DNA of 64,000 bases from Cryoendolithus antarcticus (lineage: Eukaryota; Ascomycota; Dothideomycetes; Cladosporiales; Cladosporiaceae), in assembly GCA_002077065.1 (NCBI GenBank), contig NAJO01000017.1:372001-436000 (forward strand), read 5' to 3'. Each line of letters begins with the position of its first letter. Position 1 is the stretch's first letter. The notes beneath the pieces were generated by a model. The model was not told the DNA's origin and searched no databases. It saw nothing but the letters and a program-made list of their open reading frames with translations. Made by a program: the position numbers and the translations under genes. Positions 44,349-56,708 of the stretch are shown here, piece by piece.

Positions 44349-47300
44349 TCTGTATCCCGGCCGACCTGACAGCGTTCGTACTGAACGACAAGTCTTGCGA
44401 TGGACCCTCCTACCTGGCACCGATCACGCAGCCCAACTATATGGGCTTGCAACTCGAAAACAACTTGATACAGCACGATGTCTTGGACCATGTCGACTTC
44501 CACCTGTCCACTCCAGTTGGGAAGAACCCACGTCTGGCAGATCCTTCTACCAACCCATTTTCTCTAAGACAGAATCGACTTGGCGTCTATCTCCACTGGT
44601 CACTGCCTAGGCTCTACAGAACAGCAACAGCGACTACGAATGAGGCAACTGGCACTCAAGATCCCTCGCAGCCTGTCTTTCGCAATGTACCAAACAGGTG
44701 GTTGGTCATCCGTCATCTCAATATGGACACCCGCCACCCGAAAGTCGATATGCAACAGGAGTATCAGTCCTGGGTCATCGAAAGCGACAGAGTCCGGAAG
44801 ATCGACGACATCACAGACGACAAGACTGATCTGGAAGTGGACTGCGTGCCCTTCGTGGCTGCTTCGGGCAGCAACGATCCTACCATCTTCGCTCAACAGA
44901 TCGAGGTGTTTCTGGGGAGACGTGAAGCACATCTGGACTGGACTCCAGGGAAGGTGAATCCGCAGCCTGGATATCCGTTACGACCTGAAGACGCCGCACC
45001 GACTCCAGGGTTGACCGTGATGAATTCGTCGAATCCATTGTTTCCAGGTAGGTCTCACTGATCTCGCTAACCACCGACTTGTCGGAAGATCCCAGCGTTC
45101 TGTAGTAAACGTAAGCGATGTCAGACTATGTGTACTAGCGACGCTGCACGTTCACTGCGCACTTGCCTGATTTCGACTTGGCTTCTACACCACCCTGTCG
45201 CTCCTCCCTGACTTCATATATGAAGCAGACTGATTAGCGTCGATGGCATTGAATACTGGCTGACGGATCACAGATTACGTGATGCACAACAGCAATGTAT
45301 TTAGTATGATAGATAGCTTCCAGATGCCGAACACTTCAGATCACCTGGACACCGCTGATGCAGATTACTTCGTTCTCGGCTGGCATACAGATCGAAAGGA
45401 CTCGCCACTGTTCGACAGCAATCCTGATGTTGTGGGGACCCTGAGCTCCAGGCTTGCAACTTTGTTGCTTCAAATGCCAGACGGCGACTCTGATCAGGCG
45501 GTCAAAGACATACTTAAGGCCCATGGCATATACAACGTCCTCGTACACGGCAGCATCTATGGCGTCAACTATCGTGAGAGTCCGCAGCAGAAGACGCCGA
45601 GTGCTGCCGACGAAGTCGCTATCAAGTTTACTCCGAATGTCAAGATGGAGCCACTCTCGATGGGTACCACGGCACTCGATGGTATACTGACGTTTCTGGA
45701 AGCACACAACAAAGACCACATGAACGATGAGGAGACAGTCTTCGGTTCTGGGACAGGTGCCATTGCCGAAGATGTCCTTAGCCTCGCCTCGCTACTGTAC
45801 GCTTCAGACGACAGCTACAATGAGCGTGTGAAGGCTCAAGACCTACTGTACACAACAAACTATGCCAGGGATGCCGGTGGATTCGAATGGCACTTTGATG
45901 GCAAAGCTACAGACAACAAAGTCGCCTTCCCATCACCCACAGAGCAAGGTCAATTGGCAACATTGAACGACCTACAGTCAGAATACGACTCTCTCGCGTC
46001 TAAGTTGCAGTCGCTGCGGTGGGATATGTTCTCCCTATGGTGGAAGTTCGTCAGTGACCCAGGTTGGACCGATACAGGTCTCCAAGCAGATTACACATCA
46101 AAAGTCAGGAAATTGAAGAAACTGATCACCGATGCCAATGCCCGGGTTGGGGACCTTACCCAGCAGATCACTAAATTGAGTAAGGCTTCGACGTTCAAAC
46201 GGTCCGCCAAAGCTCCTTTCTTCATCCGCAAAGATCCTACGCTCTGCATAGCCGGCATCAAAAGTGGTTGGCCAGACGACTTCCTCGACAAGGCCGTATG
46301 TCGACTTGCACAGCAAGGCCCACTGAAAGTTCGCACGACTTCGCGGGCCGACGCATTCTTCAGCCAGGCAGGGAAGCCATTGTTCGGTGACAGTGATCTC
46401 AGGATACCTGCGCGGAAGCTATTTGAGGAGTTTTTGGATCGTGTGAGCAGTCCGAGTTTGATTGTGACCAGCGATCGAGCACATCGAGCTTGGGGTGGCA
46501 AGAATCCCTTCCAGCCGCTGTTCATCGAGTGGGAGGCTCAGTACTACCATATCGACCGACACGAGTGGTCAGTAGGTGTGAGCCCAAGTCCAGTTGGGCA
46601 TAAGCACTCGCAAGTGCGGTATCGACTGAACAGCCAGCTCAGCCCGGCCGACCAGAAGGACGTGCGAACGATCAGTGGTCGTGTCATACTAACTCCACAG
46701 CCGTCGTTCTCACTGGAAGCAGTCGTCAAACAAGCTATTTCGGGTGGGACTCCAAAGCCTGAGCCAGTGACGCCAGACCCGAACAAGCCGACCCCTGCTC
46801 CAGATCCATCAGCTGCTCAAGCTACGTTGGACTCCAGTGTGTTGCCTCTGACGCAGAAGGAGATCGACGACGTCTTGGCGAATATTCGCAAGCTGCAGTT
46901 CATCTCAGCGCCACTGAGCGGATTGACCGAGCACCTCTTGACACGTTACGAGGGCAGTCATGTCAAGCCTAATTATCGTACTCAGGGCCAGTCACTCACT
47001 TCAATGAAGGCAGCAAAAGACAAGTGCAAGGCTATCGACGCAGAGGTCGATAAGGGACAGCCATCGATGGTGGACCTCATCGGACCGGAGAGGTGAGAAT
47101 TGATGCAGCAGTTGACTGATGGCGGCTGAAACTGATGTTCAATATAGCGCACTCACGCCATACGCCAATCTGCTGTCTTTCGACAGTAAGAACTACCCTG
47201 GTGTACCTTTCAAGCCAGCGACACACGGTCAGATGTTCTTCACGAAGCTGAATTTGATCGACAAGTTTGGTCAGGCCGTCTGTGTCATCGAGCCCAAGCC

Positions 47301-48816
47301 AACGCCAAGGCCACGTGATGTCAACGATAAGCGGCCCTTGCCTCCCTTACCTCCAACTCTCTACCCATGCATCAGTGATTTCCTCAGCCCGGATCCATGG
47401 ATGAAGACGGAGAAGCTGAACACCGTCTACGACGAAGACAGGAACGATGTCGGCGACAAGCACAAGTGGCCCGTTACTCGCTTTATACAGCTCACACCTT
47501 CGATCAACCAAAACGCACGTATCAATGTGTCTTTCCTCAATGCCAATCTGGACAATAAGGCGCCCTACTGGTATGAGACTAACGATGACACCCACGAAAG
47601 TCCGGTATTTGGGTGGTTGGTCTTGAATTACCAAGACCAAGGTCTTCAATTCTTCTGCAGCGACGGGACCTTCTATCGCGAAGTCAGAGTGGGTGGACCG
47701 ACCGGCACTGTAGGATCCAGTAAATGGCTACCATTTAATCCTCCCAGCAAGGCTCAAGACACCGGCAACCGTCAGCTTGATGAGTTCATCGGAAGGGTCA
47801 CAACCTACGTCCCGACCAATGCTGATGGAACGCCAGTGAAGGACGAAACGCCCGCAAAGTACTTGCAAGCCCTCTTCGACATGATCAATGGCGCTATCAA
47901 GAATATGCCCTACCCTCCGAGCGACTACGCTGCTTTTGCCAACTCTATCGTTGGCAAGCCACTTGCACTCGTCAACATCGGGTGGTCACTTGAGCTGCAA
48001 GCACCTCCGTTGAAATATCAGAACACTCTCGGCAACAAACCCGCGAACGACCAAGATGACCTACTGTCGTACAAGTTTCCCATCAAGATTGGAGACAAGG
48101 ACAGGCCATTTGATGGGATGGTCGGGTATTGCATGACCGACAATGCTTCCAGCAACGCGACGCATTGGGACAAATTATTTACTTACTTTCCTTCCATCGC
48201 TAAAGACGCCACGAAACGCTTTATCAATCTCACGGCCAACCAGCTCTTCCCCTTATCGCCTTACTTCAATGATCCAGCCTTGACATCATCCATCATTAGA
48301 ACACGAACAGACAAGTACACCATAACGACAGCCATCATCGACCCCTACACGCCGATCCACGCCTTCTCTCCAAGCCTGCCAATCAAGTCTCTTCGCCTCC
48401 AGCCATGGACGATCCAGCAAGCTTTCTCCCGTATGACAGCGTTCTTCCGTCTCGGTCCGCACCTTCTGTCAGGCGACGTTCCAACTTACAATGAGAAGCC
48501 TCTTTCAGCTGAGACCTGGAACACCTCCACCCCACCTCAAGACCCCGGTGCTGCAAGCCCCATCGATAAGACAGCCACGGCACCTATACGCCTGCCAATC
48601 AGTGGTAGGAAGGGAATGTGGCAGTGGCTACAGCCCTACGACTTAGCTGGGGCGGATTCGAAGGCTGACCGCATTACGAAATTCAGTGCGATGGATGTTG
48701 GAGAGGAAGACACGAAGATACGCAAGGAGAGGGCACCGTATGCCTTTGTTGAGGGCTACCTTCAACTAGCCAGGCCATTGTTGAAGGCGGATATCGGTAT
48801 CAGTGCCGGGAAATAG
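44339..48816 (+). CDS. 1398-aa cluster protein of unknown function (bacterial-type family)
   Basis: Exons 44339-45047, 45274-47092 and 47148-48816 give 1398 residues. No enzyme family is recognised. Landmark blocks are VVCIPADLTAFVLN at the N-terminus, RLGVYLHWSLPRLYR, NVPNRWLVIRHLN, ADYFVLGWHTDRKDSPL, LVHGSIYGVNYRE, MGTTALDGILTFLEAH, and in the C-terminal third TPYANLLSFDSKNYPGVPF and KLNLIDKFGQAV. From memory these correspond to bacterial hypothetical proteins with 'GVHLHWALPDALT' and 'PNRWLV' blocks. A coiled-coil-like stretch (about 45950-46190) and a Pro/Asp-rich linker (PKPEPVTPDPNKPTPAP) separate N- and C-terminal parts. No signal peptide or TM helix. The first intron is 226 bp, far longer than neighbours, so it may be a nested intron. 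A 40-codon upstream ORF overlaps the start. Confidence 0.8.
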
Positions 48817-49339
48817 ATGCTGAAACCTTGTCGCGACGTGCTGGCTCCACTACCCTATGCTGTATCGCCCTCTCTGAAAGCCTGAGAACGTGGGTGATGC
48901 CCGATTCAGCGTGCCTGTGCTGATCAATAGCTATAATGCTGTGTCTTTGAGAGTCTTGACTTGAAAGCAGAGACGCCTACGACCAGCACCCCCTCTCTCA
49001 CTGACAGTGGGCAATTATCCCGTTACTGGAGGTACGCTTGTAGATGCTCAGGTGCGCTATCGAACTCTTGGAGAAGCAGAGAGCGGTCCGGACTTGGGTG
49101 TATGTCCTTCGGCTTTCTGGCAGGGGCATCGAAGGCCTCTCAAGTTGACGTTCGTAGTGTATCCCAGTACGCCCAATCTTAAGCTGTACAGATCATTCAA
49201 ATCATACATAGTTATACAGAACCATTCGTAAAGCCGCGCCGTCCGTCCCAGCGCGATCGGACTCTGGGTATCCTTTTGCACCTTTTCTCCTGTTCCGTGC
49301 CCGTGCAGGTTCTGCTTCCGCGTCCTAACGTCCAGCTCA
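48817..49339. other. Intergenic, end of the cluster
   Basis: Contains a possible hydrolase relic (listed separately). Otherwise nothing recognised. Confidence 0.45.
49007..49090 (+). pseudogene. Possible relic of an alpha/beta hydrolase (homoserine acetyltransferase-like) N-terminus
   Basis: A short frame reads GNYPVTGGTLVDAQVRYRTL, resembling the opening of homoserine-O-acetyltransferase-like hydrolases (a 'LxSGxxLPDAxVAYRTYG' pattern). No GxSxGG elbow or further homologous sequence follows. It may be chance. Confidence 0.2.
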
Positions 49340-50597
49340 TCAATCCGCGAACGAGCTCCGCCGGATCAAGTCTCTTGTGCTCCCCTGATCGCTCCTCGCA
49401 CCATCATCTCTATGCCTCTCGACCTCCTGCTCGACCCGCGTCACGACTCTGATGTTCTTCGGCGAAGACGCCAACTCCTCAGTTTCGATTGAATCCTCCC
49501 CGTGACTTTCCCGCCTCGCGTACGACTTTTGCTGTGGCTGTTCTCTTCCGCTGAGTCCTCTGCCAGAGCGTTCCAGCTGAGCGCACTTCAGCGAGTTGGT
49601 GCCGTAGTAGTGCACATTGCCTGATGAAGGATTTGTGCGGTGCGCCGAAGAGCCGAGAAGATTCGGTATCGTGCGCGCAATCAGTGTCCGGAGCGTAGGT
49701 AGACAAGAGCAGATGATGCCAGTGGCTAGCTCCACTTGAGACCATAGAGCTGCCATTGCACCGTGTTGGTTTAGACCGCCTTGAAGTTGTGCAGCTGAGT
49801 AGAGAGACTGCAATCGGAGGATGGAGGTGAGACAGGTGAAGAAGCCTAGGGCGAAGACGCCCATCAGGGCGAACTTCTGGCGCTTAGCCATCTTCAATTG
49901 GCGGATCATGGGAATCGGGAGGGCGACGATGGCAATGTCTGTGACTATGTTCATGCATGCGTTGGTGAACCTGGAGGATTGTCAGCAGAGCTTGGCGGTG
50001 AGAGTCTCCAGCACAGCGTACCAGACTGGGAGCTTCGGGAAGCACTTGGCTGTTCTGGCTAACTCAAAGTCCCAGAAGCCAGCAATCGGAGTGCAGAAGA
50101 ATACTTGACCCCAGATGCACCAGCTTGAGTAGACGAAGACGATAGCCATCATTCCATAGCAGGCCATGCGGAATTCTTTCTGTGGGAAGATGCGGAGGTA
50201 CTGCAGAATGAGCTGCGGAGTCGACCGCGTTAGTCGATGATGTACCAGTGCACAGTTTTGTCTGCTTGCGAAGACTCACCGACACCTTGATGCAGAACAG
50301 CGCCACATTGTACATGATGATCGAGACATATACCGTCTTCGCGTAGCTCAGCCCTTGGGCCGGGGTGAGAGGTGCTTTTGCTCGGCCATTGTCATACACG
50401 GCCTCCAGTGCCACCATGCTTTCCGTGGCGAGCGCGAAGGCGAGGGCAAGCGCAATGAAAACATCGTCCAGTCCGGCATTGCGCGCAAGCCCGAATCGCG
50501 TGTAGAGGCGGAGCATCGTAGCTATGGTCGCTAGTATTATAAAGACCAGAGTTACTGCCAGCACGGCAATGGGCGATGCATCAGTACCAACAGCCAT
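49340..50597 (-). CDS. Pth11-like seven-helix membrane protein (fungal rhodopsin-like domain)
   Basis: Exons 50597-50280, 50212-50022 and 49970-49340 (introns 67 and 51 bp) give 379 residues. Seven predicted helices occupy the first 270 residues; typical family marks are RLYTRFGLARNAGLDDVFIALA, SYAKTVYVSIIMYNVALFCIK, LILQYLRIFP, YSSWCIWGQVFFCTPIAGFWD, NIVTDIAIVALPIPMIRQLKM, and RLQSLY followed by WSQVELATGIICSCLPTLR. The joins IKVS/LILQYLRIF and LPVW/FTNACMNIVTD are in frame. The C-terminal 110 residues are a charged cytosolic tail. Such proteins are putative plasma-membrane receptors or sensors. There is no N-terminal CFEM domain. The start is the ATG just before helix 1. Confidence 0.85.
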
Positions 50598-52600
50598 ACT
50601 GTGGAGATGATGAATGAATGTGCATGCAAGCTCATTGCAAGTGGAGCATGAGCATGTCCTCCTGAACCCTTATGATCATGGAACGGTTGCGCAGAACAAG
50701 GAGTCTGACAGGAAAACGTCGGACCTACCTTCTGCGGTGCTGCAAGAACGCGTTACAGGCGCCATGGATAGCCTGCCGATACGGTGCACAGGCGATGTTT
50801 GGTCACACCACACTGGTACGCTTGATCGTTGCGCAGGGAAATGCAGTGCAATATGGACATGAATCAGCAATGTCGGGCGATGCATGCGAGGGGTAGCATA
50901 AAGTAGGGACTCTTGCAGGCGAGATTCGCAAAATTCGGTCGGCGTTGTCGGCTTGACACGGGAAGACTGATGGCGGCGAATCACACGGGGCCGCAAAAAA
51001 GGCACGGCCCAGGGCCGATGTGCTGAGACAGGGACCCGTGCTGTTTGCGCTACCCCAGAAACTTGATCACAGGAATACCGGGGGTGGACGGGTAACGTGC
51101 GGATGTGCGGTGGGGTAGCGAGATGATCATCTGGCCAGGCTTGACTTGGAGGCTTCATGTGGTGCAATCCAGGCCGTTACGACATGGCGATCTGTAAATT
51201 GGCTTCTTCTCGAGATTCAGTTTCCGAGTTTGTTAGATCTAACTTCAAACTTTGAAGCGACGTTTTGTCGTGCAGCTCGCGTGGCACACGATAGACTTTG
51301 CCCATGGCACAAATTGGGCTTCGAGATTCATTCGGGCAGAACGCCTTACCTGTTATCTCGATGCAGATTCACCCCTGCTCGGTACACCGGCTGCGCACTC
51401 GCCGTTCGGCCAGGCCCGCCATTGCATATGAAGAGAAAGGAGAAACAGCCAAAACTGCGGCAAACAATTGAACGAAAGTGATGTGCAGCATGTTCGCGAT
51501 GAGACAATGAGTGGACGTGGCCACCGAGCGCTCACAGGTATACCCGCAAACAATGGAGGAAGAGGGGATGAAAGTGTTGCTTAGCTGTTTTGCACGCAGG
51601 AGGCAGTACGGTATACATCTATGTCCAGTACAAGTGCCGTAGGATTGTGGCGGAAGACTCTGTGCATCTGCAATGAAAGGGCTCGAAGATGCCGCCGTCC
51701 TGAACGGCAGCCTTCATCTGCCATCACACGTGGGCAGGCGTGAAGAAGATCCAAAACGTGCTGCAACGGCGTCTAGACGGCTCCCGGAGGTACGTGTCGA
51801 TCGTAATCTGGTTGTGATTTATTAGGAAAGACCCGGAAGAGGGAAAGGAGCGCATCTCTGGAGTGTGGAACCGGGAGTGGAAGGGCGTGTCGCACCAAGT
51901 GAGATTCGAAGTCTATTCGGCTTCATCACAACTTCTGATCGTCCGGTCCCCCACGCCGACGATCACCAGGAAATGTATGTATATTCGAATACTTCGGCTG
52001 TGTACCTATAAATCCAGCGGCTTGCTGGAGCGCTCTTCCTGCGAGCCACAGTCGTGGAGGCTTTGGCTAGAGTACTGCTGGAAGACACACGTTCACCGAC
52101 CGTCAACAATGACCAATCTAGACAGGTCGCCACATCACAGAGGATGATAGTGTTGCTATGAACGGCAGCACAAAGCCGCTCAGACGATATATTACACACT
52201 GTAGAGACGCGACTTCGTCATCGTCCCCGACGATGGCTAGGAGACTGCTCCGGCACAACGATTCTTTAGAGCCGAACGCCCAGCATACCAAGCACTGCAC
52301 GAGAGGGGCATTGTGCATCTCCTTATCTCATCGTCCGCCAACTCTTCAGGCTGTCTCCAGATATTGCGCTCCAAGCAGAAGGTCTGCAGCGTTGCCAAGT
52401 AGTCGCTGAAGGCTCAGATATCCAGCTAGGCTACGAAGGGTATGTCGCATTGATGATGGGACTAGGTTCCACTCCAATGCCGCTACCGTCGCGGTGTCTT
52501 GGATCGAGTGCTGGACAGTCGGAAGGTATGTTAGGTCTCTACTGTATTTCTTTCGGGTCTTCGCCAACAAAGTACCTTACTCGCAAGCCGCTTTCGTGAG
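50598..52600. other. Gene-poor region
   Basis: About 2 kb with only short unconserved frames on both strands. No transposon, tRNA or repeat recognised. It borders the protease pseudogene. Confidence 0.5.
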
Positions 52601-54687
52601 ATGCTTTTCCACTACGTGCATTTCACGTCGCTAGTCTTGGCCACTGGCCTGACATTGACACTTGCTCTACCAAGAAGGGGCCGACACCAGACACAGACCG
52701 ACCCTTTCGCCATCCCAGATCCTCAAGAATGGGAGAACACGGACCACATGACATGGGATGACTACGTCCGTCCACCAGGCTCGAACTGGTACAATTCTGC
52801 CCGCAGAGGGACGCAGCGGAACTTCAACGTCGCTCTGATCGCAGTGGACTACCCAGATGAGGCCTTCGTCATCACGCTGGCTGCCAATTCGACAGTCTTC
52901 ACGAATCCGCAGCCAGCTGCCAACAGCGTACCTCGTGCGGACGTGCCGTCCTTTTACCGCGATTTGCTCAAGAAACCCCAGGAGCAAAATCTCAATCACA
53001 CTCTGCACGAGTACTGGATGGAAGACAGTGGTGGTAAGTACGGGGTTGACTTGACATCATTTGGACCTTACCGATTGCCATCGCTGCCTGTCAACATGGC
53101 ATCGACGACGAAGAGGGCGGGTTCAACGAGAACGCATGCCCTACTGGACAATCTTGCTCTGTCGATCTGCGAACCGATGCTCTTGGAGCCTGGCGAGCAG
53201 CTGTCGGTAACGCCACAGCAAACTCATTCGAGCTTGTGTTCATTCTGTCTGCGGGCCAAGATGAGTCGTCTACCTGGCAAGAATTCTGCAAGATGCTCTT
53301 CGATGGACCTGACGCAGTGGCGGATGCTTTCGGCCCACCAGCTAACAGCACGCTTACCAATTGGGCCGATACGCGATACGTCAATTGGACGTCTTGGGCG
53401 TCCGCTGCTACGATCTGGCCGAATGCCGGACGAAGCTCGTCTACCCAGGCCGAGAGCTCGGGAATGGGCACTTACGCTCACGAGCTGAGCCATCTTCTCG
53501 GTATTGGCGACAACTATAATAACCCTTACTCAATTCCTCCCATTCGAAGCTATACTGCTCCGTTCAGCATGATGTCACGTGGTAGCTTTGATGGCCCGGG
53601 AGGTCCTCATACCCGCTGGCAGATCCCGGCGCTCTTGGGCGGGTAATATGGCTCACATCATACGACTTTCGACAAGATGTGCATCGGTCTCGTAGAGAAT
53701 GCCACGATCTTGACCATCTCTCATGACGCCCTCGCCGCGTCTGGCGTAGTCTTGGTGGCGAATGTCACAGCTCGTGTCGTCCACCCCATTGCTGGCGCAG
53801 GTCTAATGGGCATCCACATCGAGATGGGAACCGACCTTTCGCCACCTTGTAATTAATCTACCGATCCCCTCTGCGATGGCGGAGGCTACAATAGTTACGA
53901 CGTCCAAGTCATTGACTGAATGGGCGCGGACTCGTTCCAACCTGATCCCGGTGTGTTCCTATTTAGAACCAAGAACAAGGATCGCCAGCCATTCGAGTGG
54001 ATGATAGACGCAAATGCGCAGGATCTGGGTCTGCTGGACTTTGTGCGGCCGAATGGAAGCGCGCGCTATATCACTGTTGGAGACTACAGGCAACTAGCTG
54101 ATGGGCTTTTCCACGCGGGGACGAGGAGCGAGAGTAAGGCTGAGTATGTGGACGAGGCTAACAGATTGCACTTCTATGTTTTGGATGTGCCGAGAGATGC
54201 TCAGGGGGTGTTGCACTATGTTGTTGGAGCGAGGTCGCTAGACAGCCGAATTGGGAGAGCTGGTGTGCGACTTGGTGCTGGCAAGGTCGGACAGATGTAC
54301 AAGAATACGGACAGTGAAATCTCAACAACATGCACGTTCGACCTCAAGAACACTGGGAAACCCTCTGCACAGGCCCGAGGGAACACAACGTCATACTTGC
54401 AATCCGACCTTTACAGATTGAGCGTGGAAGTCGACGGTGAGGGCTGGCAGGCGGTGTTGCCCAATGAATTCGCGAGTGCTACTTTCGGCGAATCGACGAA
54501 AGTCAAAGTTGCTGTAGGAGCATGCAACGGAGCGGCAAGGCGAGGCAAAGTATACTTGACTGCGGTTCCGAGCTGGATGCTTCACAGGTGTCGAAGAAGA
54601 CCTGTAGAGTGGGTAGAGGCTATTGATACTGAGTTTGTAGAAGAGGTCACTTCTACAGCTCCGTGGCAATTAGAAGTCACAAAGTGA
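52601..54687 (+). pseudogene. Broken M6-type secreted metalloprotease
   Basis: Starts with a good signal peptide (MLFHYVHFTSLVLATGLTLTLALP) and reads as a fungal M6-like zinc metalloprotease: FNVALIAVDYPDEAFVI, then GKYGVDLTSFGPYRLP, then, one base out of frame from about 53091, DEEGGFNENACPTGQSC, and the zinc motif HELSHLLGIGDNYNN with a third ligand Asp. The homologous frame is then interrupted by three stops: TAA 53644-53646, TAA 53854-53856 and TGA 53917-53919. Between and after them it stays open and protein-like (FDKMCIGLVENATILTIS, DPGVFLFRTKNKDRQPFEWM). A further shift near 54570 may precede the original end around 54626. Each stop is one transition away from CAA, TGG or CGA, as RIP or C-to-T decay would give. 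No intron can remove all breaks. The active site survives but no full protein can be made. Confidence 0.88.
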
Positions 54688-56708
54688 TGCCATAGACTGC
54701 AGTGTGTCGGCAGCACCCTGACAAGAGGGCGGCGCGAGTGACAAGATTAGCGGACCGCTCGGCAATCCAGCGTGAAAGAGGATGCTGTTGCATGCCGCGC
54801 TGCATTTGTATGTATTTACCAAGGCTGTCGACGAGAGTGGTGATCTTATCCAGTATCTCTCGTAGGCGGCACTCACATCCGTTCGTCAATACAGCGCTGT
54901 CTACACTAGCGTTGCCGACTGCCCGGTGTTCTCGAGAGGTCCGCTTCTTCTGTTATTCGAGTGATGGCGTGTTGGCCACGTGAGGCAGTAGCGTGCGTCA
55001 GATGGTTGTACAGGATCGGAAGGATAAACTCCAGCGGCCCGGCGGAGGTAAACTACAACAAGGCCGGGCGCCCACCACGTCGATTAAGTTGCCAGAGAGG
55101 CAGTCGTCTTCGATTGAGGTCACATCTCCTCGATGCACATTCGACTACGGGGGGGAGACTTTACTGTACGCTAATGTGGACGTGGACGTAACCGTCGGTG
55201 TGAGCACTCTGGTAGGGAAGGCGCGATCGACACGTTTGAAGAACTTCCGACGTTGCTGTCGCACGGCAGAGCGGATCCTGTGCGATCAACACACAGTACT
55301 GAATTACATCTACGCTGCTCTGAGTGACAACTTGGTTCGGCCGGAATGTCTCTACTTTATGTCCATCCTCCTCCGCTCTGTGGAAAGTATATGTGCCTGA
55401 TCTTGACTTCAGGCCATGAGGCTGTAGAACGCCAAGCATCCTTCGGCCCGCGCCTCTCGTCGCAACTGAGCAAATCTGAAGCGCTCCTTCTCATAATTGG
55501 CCACTTCCTCGTCCACTTCCTTCCCTGACCTGTGATTTGGCGCCTCCACTCTCTGTCTACCAAGATCCATCATCCTATCGGGCTGTTCCCGCCGCCAGTA
55601 CTCACCGCACTACACCACACACACACGCCCGCGCGCACACCCACGCGTGTCTCAGTCGCACGCGACGAGCGACGAGTAAGCTGCCAGGTACGCACATCAC
55701 TGTCCCCTCCCGTGACCATCGAATGCTGCGAGAGATAGCCTCGCGATGAATTGCTGGGACCATCGCAAGCCTGTCGCTGTCGCCTTGTCGCGAATATGAC
55801 GTCGCTCCGCGCAGTGTACCTGAACGGCAATGGAACCTTACGGCAATGAACAGTGCTGACCAGTGCAGACGCAGGTTATTACTATCGGTGTACGGACGTC
55901 GGACGAGCTCAGGTAAGCGGCGCAACGTGCCTCTCACGTGTCTGCTTTGTTATACGAAAAGATATTTGGCGCACTAATCACACAGGCTACCCATGATGTG
56001 AGCGGGTAATTGCTTGTATCGGACCGCTGTGATGGGATTCCGAGCACGCACGCAGACCGTCATCACCACGCACAGAAGTCATGCATCATGGCCAGACCAG
56101 CCTCATCAATATCGCCTAACGATTTGAGTCGAGTTCGTCACCACATTGCGAGCATGTGGCGGTGCACGCAGCAAGCGCGCGGTTGATGCGCTGGCAGCCG
56201 ACTCGTCTCGCGCACGTCTCGCACATCCATTGGCGCCGCTTTGCTGTTCGTGAAGATTTAGTGCTGCCTCCCCTGCCAACGCCTACATCAGCGCCCAATT
56301 ACTTTCTATACTCAACACGCGCATCATCGCTAACACACGTTCCGCCTAGGTCCCGCTACTTCGGCTGCTCTCTGACTGGTACGCCTCATCAAGAAATCTT
56401 GCGTACCATCACTGTCAACCTAAACCTTATCTCCATTACTGCACCGCCTCTTCGGCACCAGGTGTTTGCCACCTCCGGTGCGCTGTATCCGACTGCTCGT
56501 GATTCGCAGCAGCATAAACGCGGTCTGCACGCGTCGTGGTCGCCTCTGGGGTCTTCCGACCAATACGCCTCACTTGGGCCGCAACACTGACGAGTCATCG
56601 CGCGACCTGAACTGCCGACCGCGTCAAGACTTATCAACGCCCACTCGCGGCGCGTACAGCAACCTTCTCGCTCGTGCCGAGTGTTGATCTCCCGGAGACT
56701 TCGACATC
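54688..56708. other. Long intergenic region upstream of hapB
   Basis: About 2 kb with no recognisable gene. The last few hundred bases, pyrimidine-rich with many CAxC runs, are probably the hapB promoter and leader. A purine-pyrimidine alternating run is listed separately. Confidence 0.5.
55614..55650. repeat. CA/CG alternating run
   Basis: CACCACACACACACGCCCGC-type sequence continues through GCGCGCACACCCACGCGTG. It is simple alternating purine-pyrimidine sequence of the kind that can adopt Z-DNA. Confidence 0.5.

Noticed and set aside
45096..45110. 15-nt microexon in the long intron of the 1398-aa gene
   Set aside because: Phase allows it, but the direct join NPLFP/DYVMHN aligns better, without the five extra residues.
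50598..52600. Transposon remnant in the gene-poor region
   Set aside because: No terminal repeats, transposase, reverse transcriptase or integrase motifs could be read in any frame.
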